Source: Woeseia sp.
GTDB taxonomy: Bacteria > Pseudomonadota > Gammaproteobacteria > Steroidobacterales > Woeseiaceae
DNA: 33,268 bases
Direction of reading: 5' to 3'
NCBI GenBank assembly: GCA_018701055.1
Contig: JABIUH010000214.1
Span: 1 to 33,268, forward strand
Below, piece after piece: positions 20,505-28,415 of this stretch (positions are counted from its first letter, which is position 1; every line of letters starts with the position of its first letter). Under the pieces are notes generated by a model. It had not been told where the DNA came from, searched no databases, and saw only the letters and a list, made by a program, of their open reading frames with translations. Made by a program: the position numbers and the translations under genes.

Positions 20505-22388
20505 GTGAAAAAATCTGATCGTCTTCTGGGTATGGATCGCGACATTAGTCGTCGCGATTTTCTTAATGGCGTCAGTGTTGCGGTTGGCGCGTCAGTCTTA
20601 CCCGGAACGACTTCCGCTCAGGATGTCGGCGCTCAGGATGTGCCCGGCTACTACCCACCAGGACTAAGCGGGCTGCGCGGTTCCCATCCTGGGTCTTTCG
20701 AAGCGGCGCATAGTATGCGTGATGGCGCGTCATTCTCCGCTCAAGATTTGGGCGAACAATATGACCTTGTCGTGGTTGGCGCAGGTATCAGTGGACTGTC
20801 GGCCGCGTATTTTTACCAGCAGGAAATGGGTCACGATGCCAAAATTTTGATTTTGGATAATCACGACGATTTCGGCGGCCACGCAAAACGAAATGAATTC
20901 GAGATTGACGGCAAAAACATCATTGGCTACGGCGGTACCATGCTCATTGAAGCGCCGAGCGGATATCCGGAAAACGCAAAACGTCTAATCAAAGAATTAG
21001 GCATCGACACAGACCGTTTCTACGACTATTTCGATCAGGAACTATTCGCTTCTCTGGGTCTTCAGCGCGGCCTGTTTTTCGACAAAGAAACATTTGGTGC
21101 AGATCATTTGGCCGTCGGCAGCATGATCGACCCGGAGATGTTTGCAGAGTCGCCCCTATCTGCTGAGGGCAAAGCGGACTTACTACGTTTGTTCAAAGAC
21201 GAACGCCATTATTTGGACGATGTGCCGCCAGCGAAGCGCGCTGCCTTTCTTGCCAACATGGACTATCAAACTTACTTATCTGAACGCGCCGGCATGGGTG
21301 ATGAAGCATTAAAGGTCATGTTGTCGGCCGCACGCGGCGTATGGGCAGTGAATATCGATGCGTATCCGGCAGACGCAGCCTGGAGTGGTGGCTATCCCGG
21401 TTTTGGTGATCTGAATCTTAGGGCCGAATCGTATCGCCGCGAAAGCGATCATGAAGAACCCAATATTTTTCACTTCCCGGATGGCAACGCCACGATTGCG
21501 CGCTTACTCGTTCGGAAGATGATCCCGGCCGTGGCAGCGGGTAGCACGATGGAAGACGTCGTCGCTGCGCGATTCGATTACCGTCAGTTGGACCAGCCAA
21601 AATCACCGGTACGGGTGCGCCTGAATAGCACCGTCGTGCGCGCACAACACGCAAATGACGATCTTTCAAAGCCGGTAACTGTCTCGTACTTTCGTGACGG
21701 TAAGGTGCGTAGCGTACAGGCCGCTAAAGTTGTTATGGCTTGCTACAACGCAATCATTCCGCACATATGCCCGGAGATGCCAGTGAAGCAAAAAACAGCC
21801 CTTTCGAATTGCGTACGCGCACCGCTTGTTTACACTAATGTTTTGATTCGAAATTGGCGTAGTTTTGCGAAATTGGGCGTCAGTCGCATTAACTGTCCAG
21901 GCGGCTATCACAGTGGAGTGACACTCGACTACCCGGTCAGCCTTGGTGGCTATGATTTTGCCAAAACGCCGGATGACCCGATCGTATTACACCTCACTCG
22001 AGTACCAGGCCAGCCGGGACTGAGTGCAAACGAACAATTTACGGCGGGTAAGCGTGATCTGCTTGCGACGTCTTTCGAAACATTTGAAAGGAATATTCGC
22101 GACCAGTTGTCGCGAATTCTAGCCCCGGGCGGTTTTGACGCTGCACGTGATATTGCAGGCATCACAGTGAATCGCTGGCCGCATGGTTACGCCTATGGCT
22201 ACGATCCGGAATCGGATCGCGTCGCGTTCGAGCCCAGCCGCTGGCCAGCAGAAAAACGACACTGGGAATTGGGCAGTCGACCGTTCGGCAACATTAGCAT
22301 CGCATCAACCGATGCCGCTTCGAACGCGATGACTGAATCGGCAATCGAAGAGGCGCACCGGGCCGTTAACGACCTGAGGAACCTCTGA
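20505..22388 (+). CDS. Tat-exported FAD-dependent oxidoreductase, spermidine dehydrogenase (SpdH)-like
   Basis: 627 aa; GTG start with GAGGAAA; GMDRDISRRDFLNGVSVAVGASVLP twin-arginine signal; DLVVVGAGISGLSAAYFYQQE dinucleotide-binding motif. Confidence 0.85.
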   Translation: MKKSDRLLGMDRDISRRDFLNGVSVAVGASVLPGTTSAQDVGAQDVPGYYPPGLSGLRGSHPGSFEAAHSMRDGASFSAQDLGEQYDLVVVGAGISGLSAAYFYQQEMGHDAKILILDNHDDFGGHAKRNEFEIDGKNIIGYGGTMLIEAPSGYPENAKRLIKELGIDTDRFYDYFDQELFASLGLQRGLFFDKETFGADHLAVGSMIDPEMFAESPLSAEGKADLLRLFKDERHYLDDVPPAKRAAFLANMDYQTYLSERAGMGDEALKVMLSAARGVWAVNIDAYPADAAWSGGYPGFGDLNLRAESYRRESDHEEPNIFHFPDGNATIARLLVRKMIPAVAAGSTMEDVVAARFDYRQLDQPKSPVRVRLNSTVVRAQHANDDLSKPVTVSYFRDGKVRSVQAAKVVMACYNAIIPHICPEMPVKQKTALSNCVRAPLVYTNVLIRNWRSFAKLGVSRINCPGGYHSGVTLDYPVSLGGYDFAKTPDDPIVLHLTRVPGQPGLSANEQFTAGKRDLLATSFETFERNIRDQLSRILAPGGFDAARDIAGITVNRWPHGYAYGYDPESDRVAFEPSRWPAEKRHWELGSRPFGNISIASTDAASNAMTESAIEEAHRAVNDLRNL

Positions 22389-22392
22389 TCCG

Positions 22393-23658
22393 CTATTCCA
22401 ACGCCTGATAAACCAGTGTTTTAAACCGTGCAGTAATATCGCTTTCGGTCGGTCTAATCTGAGTCATGATGACACCAATTAATTGTTCGCTCGGGTCTAT
22501 CCAATAGGAAGTATTGAACGCGCCGCCCCAGGTATAAACACCTTGCGAACCGAGCTCTCCATTCGCACCAATATCATCGATGACTTGAAACCCTAGTCCG
22601 AATTCCGCAACACCATCACCATCCATATCGATTCTTGGTGTACGCATCAGTTCGACAGACTTTCGTCCTACCAGCCGGTTTCCATCAAGCTCTCCATCGT
22701 TGAGGAGCATTTCAACGAAGCGTGCATAGTCTGATGTTGTTGACGACAAACCCGCACCGCCTGAAAAGTACGTCATGGCACCGGCGACTGGATAATTGGT
22801 GTTGCCAAGATCGGTGAACGCATCATCAGTATAGGGAACCAATTCTCCGTCTACTTCAGCATACAAAGCGACCAATCGATCGTGTTTATCAGCGGGCAAG
22901 TAGAAGTGAGTATCATGCATCTCAAGGGGTAAGAAAATTTCGTTACGAAAATATTCGTTCAACGGGCGGCCGGATACCACTTCAATCAGATAGCCCAGAA
23001 GGTCGGTGCTAAGGCCGTAATTCCACCGGCTACCCGGATCAAACAACAACGGCAACTTGGCAAGTTTCGCCATTTGTAACGCCAAACGCTCGTCCTGATC
23101 CGTAAGCCCGTCGATGATTCCGTTCGCGACGTAGGTTTTTTGAATCGGCGAGGGAATAAACGGATATCCGAGTCCCGAAGAATGCGTCAGCAAATCAACA
23201 ATGCGAATTTCTCGGCTCGCCGCGCGAGATTCTGTCACCACCCCTTCGTCGTCGACCGTCACCATGACCTGGGGATCTGCAAAAGCTGGGATGTATTTCG
23301 ATATCGGATCATTTAATTGAAACAGACCCTGTTCGTAAAGCTGCATAACGCCAACGGTGGTAATCGCTTTGGTCATTGAGGCGATGCGAAAAATTGATTC
23401 ATTTCGCATTGGCTCTTGCGCTTCTATATCGGCAAAGCCGAAACTTTTGTGATAAATCGTCTCGCCTTTTCTGGAGACCAATGCGACTGCACCCGGAATT
23501 CTTCCCGCTTCGACCTCAGCAATAATTGCTGTATCAATTCTGTCCAGGCGCTCAGCAACGAAGCCCGGCGTGCTGAGCCCGTCGAAATTGAAGTCTGTCT
23601 GCACTGCACACCCGGCGATAAGCCACATTGCAGCCAAATACGACATTGTTTTTTTCAT
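22393..23658 (-). CDS. Serine hydrolase, beta-lactamase (class C-like) family, putative lipoprotein
   Basis: 421 aa; lipobox LIAGC; FRIASMTKAITTVGVMQLYEQG (SxxK), YGLSTDLLGYLIEVVSGRPL (YxL variant). Confidence 0.9.
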   Translation of the reverse strand: MKKTMSYLAAMWLIAGCAVQTDFNFDGLSTPGFVAERLDRIDTAIIAEVEAGRIPGAVALVSRKGETIYHKSFGFADIEAQEPMRNESIFRIASMTKAITTVGVMQLYEQGLFQLNDPISKYIPAFADPQVMVTVDDEGVVTESRAASREIRIVDLLTHSSGLGYPFIPSPIQKTYVANGIIDGLTDQDERLALQMAKLAKLPLLFDPGSRWNYGLSTDLLGYLIEVVSGRPLNEYFRNEIFLPLEMHDTHFYLPADKHDRLVALYAEVDGELVPYTDDAFTDLGNTNYPVAGAMTYFSGGAGLSSTTSDYARFVEMLLNDGELDGNRLVGRKSVELMRTPRIDMDGDGVAEFGLGFQVIDDIGANGELGSQGVYTWGGAFNTSYWIDPSEQLIGVIMTQIRPTESDITARFKTLVYQALE

Positions 23659-23678
23659 TGCGCGTACCTGTTGGTCAT

Positions 23679-24671
23679 TTATTTGCTAATTTCGACCACT
23701 GTTCTACCGACGACGCCACCGTCAATATACGCTTGAAAAGCATCAGGCAAGTCCGCGAACCCAATTGTGTTACCAGCGATCTTATCCAGATGGCGGGGTT
23801 TTAAGTCTGCACCTATGCGCTTCCATACCTGAAGTCGCAAGTGGCGTGGTGTATCCACTGAATTAATCCCGAGCAAACAAACGGCGCGAAGAATGAACGG
23901 CAGCACGGTCGTGTTGAGTTCATGGCTTGCAGCAAGTCCAATGCTGGCGATATTGCCGCCATAATCAGTTGTGCGGGTGAGCCAGGTCAGTACGTCGCCG
24001 CCCAGGTTATCTATCGCACCGGCCCAGGTGGCTTTTTCCATTGGGCGCTTACCAAGATCGAGCTCGCTGCGAACCAAAACACTCCGCGCACCAATCGATT
24101 GTAAGTAGTCAGCTTGTTCTGCTTTGCCGGTCAAGGCGACCGCTTCGTAGCCACGAGCATCGAGCATATCCAGCGCGATACTGCCAACGCCGCCTGTTGC
24201 ACCCGTCACCACAATCGGACCGCTTTCAGGAAGCTGGCTGTTTTGTTCCATACGATGGATCGCCAGAGCGGCCGTATAGCCAGCCGTGCCAATTTGCATC
24301 GCCTCTTTGGCCGTCATGCCCTCAGGTACTGGAACCACGGAATCAGCTGCCACTCGAGCAACTTCTGAGTATCCACCATCGCGCGTCTCGCTGAGGCCAC
24401 AGCCGTTCACCAACACCGTGTCGCCAGCCGAAAACTCGTCACTTTCAGAACTAACGACGGTCCCCGCCAGATCGATACCGCCGACGAGCGGAAAGCTGCG
24501 TAAAATTCGTCCGGCACCAGTAGCCGCCAACGCATCTTTATAGTTGATCGTGGAATGCGAGACGTCAATGACAACCTCGCCCGGGGTCAAATCATCCAAA
24601 CTTAGGTCGGTAAAATCGGCAACGATGCCGGCGTCAGTTTGGTCAATACGATATGCACGAAATTTACTCAT
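23679..24671 (-). CDS. acuI: MDR-family quinone oxidoreductase, AcuI/YhdH-type acrylyl-CoA reductase
   Basis: 330 aa; VSHSTINYKDALAATGAGRILRSFPLVGGIDLAGTV, VTGATGGVGSIALDMLDARGYEAVALTGK. Confidence 0.88.
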   Translation of the reverse strand: MSKFRAYRIDQTDAGIVADFTDLSLDDLTPGEVVIDVSHSTINYKDALAATGAGRILRSFPLVGGIDLAGTVVSSESDEFSAGDTVLVNGCGLSETRDGGYSEVARVAADSVVPVPEGMTAKEAMQIGTAGYTAALAIHRMEQNSQLPESGPIVVTGATGGVGSIALDMLDARGYEAVALTGKAEQADYLQSIGARSVLVRSELDLGKRPMEKATWAGAIDNLGGDVLTWLTRTTDYGGNIASIGLAASHELNTTVLPFILRAVCLLGINSVDTPRHLRLQVWKRIGADLKPRHLDKIAGNTIGFADLPDAFQAYIDGGVVGRTVVEISK

Positions 24672-24684
24672 TAGTACTCCGGGT

Positions 24685-25638
24685 TTACAGATGATCGAGC
24701 CAAAACTCGAGTCCCATAGTGTTCAATACAACATCGATCTCTACGATATGGTTGATCTGTTCAACGCTACCACTGAAACCGTGCAGGTCGAGTTCGCTTT
24801 GAAAATAAGCATACAGGCTCGCATGCATGTTTTCCGTACGAGAATCGTCATTGGCATGGTTTTTGGCAATCGCGACGAAATCATCGATACGCTTATGCAT
24901 ATCCTCGGCCAGTTTCGGTAAGCCGCAAACCTCACTGTAGTGCGTTAAATAAAGCTTGTCGGGTGACAGTCCCATAATGCGATCGATTGCTTTATGCGCT
25001 TCGGGCGGATCAAAATTAATCGGTGTAGTGGTTGGGTAAATAAACTCACCGGCTGCCGTGTCAAATTCGCGATACGACAAACCAAAACTGTCGCCGGTGA
25101 ACACGCCTGCGGATTGCGGATCGTTCAATACGTAGTGGTGTCGAGCATGGCCTTCGACGAATAAACATTGCATTTCACGTCCCGCGAAATCGATGCTTTG
25201 CTCATCGTCTACAACAACAATGCGGTCAGCATCGATTGGAACAATTTCACCGTAAAGTTCGGCGAATCTTTTCTCGCCATAAACGGCCCGTGCACCACGG
25301 ACTAACTTTTTCGGGTCAACCATGTGTGGCGCACCGCGTGGATGCAGGACCGCTTTCGCGTTCGGTAGTTTCTGCATAAGCAGGCCCGCACCGCCAGCAT
25401 GATCAAGATGTACATGGGTTAGGAAAACATAGTCGACGCTCGCCACATCGACATTGTTTTTTTCAAGAACTGCAAGCAGGTTGGGGATGGAGTCATTCGC
25501 ACCGGTATCGACGAATGCTGCGCGATCATTTTCGACAATCAAATGACTGGCATCAAATAACGGTCGAAGATGATCAGTATCGATTGCGGTAATACCACCT
25601 TCCAAGCGAGTCGTTCTTGGTTGTTCGCCGAGTGTCAT
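24685..25638 (-). CDS. MBL-fold metallo-hydrolase
   Basis: ORF 24685..25743; likely start MTLGEQPRTTRLEGG (ATG 25636-25638). THVHLDHAGGA, VEGHARHHYVL, GVFTGDSFG. Confidence 0.9.
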   Translation of the reverse strand: MTLGEQPRTTRLEGGITAIDTDHLRPLFDASHLIVENDRAAFVDTGANDSIPNLLAVLEKNNVDVASVDYVFLTHVHLDHAGGAGLLMQKLPNAKAVLHPRGAPHMVDPKKLVRGARAVYGEKRFAELYGEIVPIDADRIVVVDDEQSIDFAGREMQCLFVEGHARHHYVLNDPQSAGVFTGDSFGLSYREFDTAAGEFIYPTTTPINFDPPEAHKAIDRIMGLSPDKLYLTHYSEVCGLPKLAEDMHKRIDDFVAIAKNHANDDSRTENMHASLYAYFQSELDLHGFSGSVEQINHIVEIDVVLNTMGLEFWLDHL

Positions 25639-25641
25639 CGC

Positions 25642-25835
25642 TGCTGGTCCAACAAGGTAGATTTGATGGGCGCAGAGCCACCCGGGTGGCTCCCTTCGGG
25701 CGCGTCGCGAAGCGGTCGTCCGCGGTGTTGCACCTCGTGGCAAGGACTAGCCATTACCGGCAAGACGCGCTTAGCAGTCAACCGCTTCACAACTCGCTGA
25801 ACCCCCATCAAACCTACCGTGGTGGACCACTAGCA
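25642..25835. repeat. MITE-like element, ~194 bp, with ~30-bp imperfect terminal inverted repeats and internal palindromes
   Basis: GGTAGATTTGATGGG (25656-25670) vs CCCATCAAACCTACC (25804-25818), 14/15; extends to TGCTGGTCCAACAA.../...GTGGTGGACCACTAGCA; internal GAGCCACCCGGGTGGCTC (25675-25692) and GAAGCGGT/ACCGCTTC (25709-25716/25781-25788). Confidence 0.85.
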
Positions 25836-25836
25836 A

Positions 25837-26433
25837 CTACTCAAGTGTTTCTAATCCATCCATAGACGCATAGAAGTCCGCAATCGCCTCGATATCCGCA
25901 TCGCTCAAAGTTGCCGCAAATGCTGTCATGACATTTCCGCTGCGAGTGCCATCTTTGTATTGATGTAGTGTGTGTTGCAGATAATCGGAATGTTGCCCCG
26001 CCAACGTTGGTGGTTTCGGCGCTACGCCCTCGCCATCCGCGCCGTGACAAGTCACACAGACCCCAGCGGCCGCAGATCCCGCAACCATCTCGGCCGTTGC
26101 TGAATCGTTAACAGGCTCATTTAGGTCGAGCCAGTTCAAAATATCGGCGATATTCAGATCGGTTAAGGAGCTTGCCTGTGCCTGCATCGTCGGGTGCGGC
26201 CGAGAACCCTCCCTATACGCCCTGAGAGCGGCTTCGACATAGCTCCGGCTTTGCCCGCCGAGCTTAGGGACTCGATAGGATGGATACGCGTTGCGTTGCC
26301 CCTCAATGCCATGGCAACCGAGACAGGTAAAACCAAGTTGTCGGCCTTGCTCAATGCTGCCCTCGGCTAAACCGGTCCGTGGCCAGGCGACTATAGCGGC
26401 GACAAGAATCCCCACAGCGAAACGACGAGTCAT
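25837..26433 (-). CDS. Diheme cytochrome c (c4-like), exported
   Basis: 198 aa; signal peptide; FTCLGCHGIEGQ and GVCVTCHGADGEG (two CxxCH). Confidence 0.92.
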   Translation of the reverse strand: MTRRFAVGILVAAIVAWPRTGLAEGSIEQGRQLGFTCLGCHGIEGQRNAYPSYRVPKLGGQSRSYVEAALRAYREGSRPHPTMQAQASSLTDLNIADILNWLDLNEPVNDSATAEMVAGSAAAGVCVTCHGADGEGVAPKPPTLAGQHSDYLQHTLHQYKDGTRSGNVMTAFAATLSDADIEAIADFYASMDGLETLE

Positions 26434-26465
26434 AGTGTGTCCGAACTAAACAAGGTGATGATATA

Positions 26466-26485
26466 GCCGTGGTGCTAGCCACGGC
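26466..26485. other. Hairpin GCCGTGG-TGCTAG-CCACGGC in the cytochrome c/DUF945 divergent spacer
   Basis: 7-nt perfect GC-rich arms. Confidence 0.6.
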
Positions 26486-26597
26486 CTCCTGAAGTGGTAA
26501 TGGTAGTGACTGTCGTCGTGTATTTCCACATTGAACGGCATCATTTGTGAGGTGCGTGCTAGGATCTTTACCCTGTTCTTTTTGAAGATTCCTATAA

Positions 26598-27923
26598 ATG
26601 AAGCGCTGGCTTGTGATTCTGCTCGTAATTCTAGCTTTGGTTATATTGATATCACCGGGCATTGTCGGTCGACTCGCCGAAGAAAAACTTGCAGACGGCA
26701 TCGCCTGGACGGAGTTGGATAGCCCCGGCTTTAAGATCGCAACGGAAACTTTCGAGCGTGGCTGGTTTACGTCTGAAGGGCGCCATCGCGTGGTTTTCGA
26801 AGACGGCCAATTTCAAGAAGCCACTGAAATGTTTTCTGCCGCTACCGGTAGCGACTCTTTGCCATCCTTGATAATTGATACCCGACTCGATCACGGGCTT
26901 CTACCTGTCACATCGTTGGGTCGCGATCAGGGAAGCTTAGCGCCGGGCCTGGCAAGATCCGTTTCGACCCTTCGGCTTGACGTTGGCGATGGCGGTATCA
27001 TTGAGATTCCAGGCGCTTTGTATAGCAATGTAGGGCTGGCGGGGGCAAGCGATGCGCGCCTACTGCTCGATCCGGTGAAGTTCGATCTCGACGGCGCAAT
27101 CATTGAGTGGCAAGGCGCTGATTTGAACGTCCACACCCATTCGGGAGCACGCAAGCGTTCGTTCGAGGGGGTGGTTGAATCCATCAGCCTGGCTGCCGTG
27201 GGAATAAACGCTGGGATCGAGTCTTTTACCATCGATGCGGATCAATCGGCAACGCCATACGGGTTCCGTCTGGGAAACGCTGATATAACCCTGACCAATC
27301 TGGTGTTCGGAGCCGATGGCGCTGCCATCTCGGTCGACAGCGTTGCTGTGAAAGCAAACACGGGGATTGAGGATGAGCGGGTATCGGGCTCCACGATGTT
27401 GAGCGTCAATACTCTGACCGGCCCAACTGGCGATGTCGATATTGACCTGAAAATGACGTTTAGTGAGTTTGATGCGGCGTCGTTAGGCGTTATTTCGACG
27501 GCACTACGCGAAGCACAAGGTGCGACTGACCCCCAAACAGCATTAATGGAGATTTATCCAGCCATTGAAGACGACGTCCAAACGTTGCTGCAAAAGGGGC
27601 TCAAATTTAGCGTCGATCAGTTGGACGTGTCACTGCCGCAAGGTGTGCTGACAACCAATATAGCCTTTGATGTTCCGGAAACCGACCCGAGCGATAACTT
27701 CTCCTGGCCGGGCGTGATTTTGAGTATGACAGCGTCAATCGACGTAAAGATACCGATCGCACTGTTCGACAGGGTCGCAATGATGAACCCTGAAGCAGGC
27801 ACCCTTGTCGCGATGGGATTCTTGCAAAAAGAGGGCACGGATTACGTAATGGACGCGGACTACGCGAAGGGTCTGATCAACGTAAACGGTGCGCCAATGC
27901 CGATTCCCATCCCGGGTCTTTGA
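26598..27923 (+). CDS. DUF945/YdgA-like family protein
   Basis: 441 aa; N-terminal TM anchor MKRWLVILLVILALVILISPGIVGRLAEEKL; ...FERGWFTSEGRHRVVF typical of the family. Confidence 0.75.
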   Translation: MKRWLVILLVILALVILISPGIVGRLAEEKLADGIAWTELDSPGFKIATETFERGWFTSEGRHRVVFEDGQFQEATEMFSAATGSDSLPSLIIDTRLDHGLLPVTSLGRDQGSLAPGLARSVSTLRLDVGDGGIIEIPGALYSNVGLAGASDARLLLDPVKFDLDGAIIEWQGADLNVHTHSGARKRSFEGVVESISLAAVGINAGIESFTIDADQSATPYGFRLGNADITLTNLVFGADGAAISVDSVAVKANTGIEDERVSGSTMLSVNTLTGPTGDVDIDLKMTFSEFDAASLGVISTALREAQGATDPQTALMEIYPAIEDDVQTLLQKGLKFSVDQLDVSLPQGVLTTNIAFDVPETDPSDNFSWPGVILSMTASIDVKIPIALFDRVAMMNPEAGTLVAMGFLQKEGTDYVMDADYAKGLINVNGAPMPIPIPGL

Positions 27924-27928
27924 AAGTG

Positions 27929-28413
27929 AAAAAGGCGTCAGATTACTGCTGTCCCATAAACTCGCTGATTACAGTTTAGTTTCGAGTATCTCCAATTGAA
28001 TCAACCGTAGGAGCGGCATCCTGCGGCGATTCAATGCTTCATCGCGCCTGGGTCGCTCTCGGTCGTGGCTGTGTGAAAATCTAACATTACGTCTTTGCGA
28101 GGAGGCAGAGCCGATGAAGCAATCCAGTTATTCAATGATTGATGGATTGCTTCGCTGCGCTCGCAAAGACGTAATGTTAGATTTTCACACAGCCTCGGCT
28201 ATCCATGGCCTGCGCGACGTTCGGACTCCTGTCCATCAAGGGGTTCCTACGGTTCTTCGCACTAAATCGATGTCTACTTTACATTCGGTGTGGCGGCGGG
28301 CCTGGTTGGATAACGCTAATCAACAATTTGACCACAACTTTATGGGACAGCAATGGCGTCAGATCTATGTATCGGTTCAGCAAGAAATTGATCAATAGAT
28401 CTGACCCCTTTTT
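27929..28413. repeat. ~485-bp nested inverted-repeat element with 15-bp imperfect TIRs (AAAAAGGCGTCAGAT / ATCTGACCCCTTTTT)
   Basis: Four concentric inverted repeats: 27929-27943/28399-28413 (14/15), 27947-27960/28339-28352 (14/14), 28003-28012/28245-28254 (10/10), 28067-28100/28161-28194 (34/34). Confidence 0.88.
28067..28194. repeat. 128-bp palindromic repeat with 34-bp perfect arms (GGCTGTGTGAAAATCTAACATTACGTCTTTGCGA)
   Basis: Arms exact; inner GAAGCAATCCA (28116-28126)/TGGATTGCTTC (28143-28153) also pairs. Resembles the widespread GTC-TTTGCGAGGAGGC...GAAGCAATCC type of bacterial repeat. Confidence 0.95.
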
Positions 28414-28415
28414 AG

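Noticed and set aside
20378-20545. N-terminal extension of the exported hydratase ORF (MSRSIPRRRSDFF...)
   Set aside because: Crosses the divergent promoter and overlaps the neighbouring gene; a good RBS and signal peptide support the start at 20377.
25639-25743. N-terminal extension MPRGATPRTTASRRARREPPGWLC... of the MBL hydrolase
   Set aside because: Translated from the MITE-like repeat; Arg-rich and unlike the family. Start at 25638 preferred.
28114-28398. 94-aa plus-strand ORF (and overlapping 28205..28507)
   Set aside because: Lies within the nested palindromic element and is partly its reverse-complement arm; no family recognised. More likely a repeat-derived open frame than a gene.
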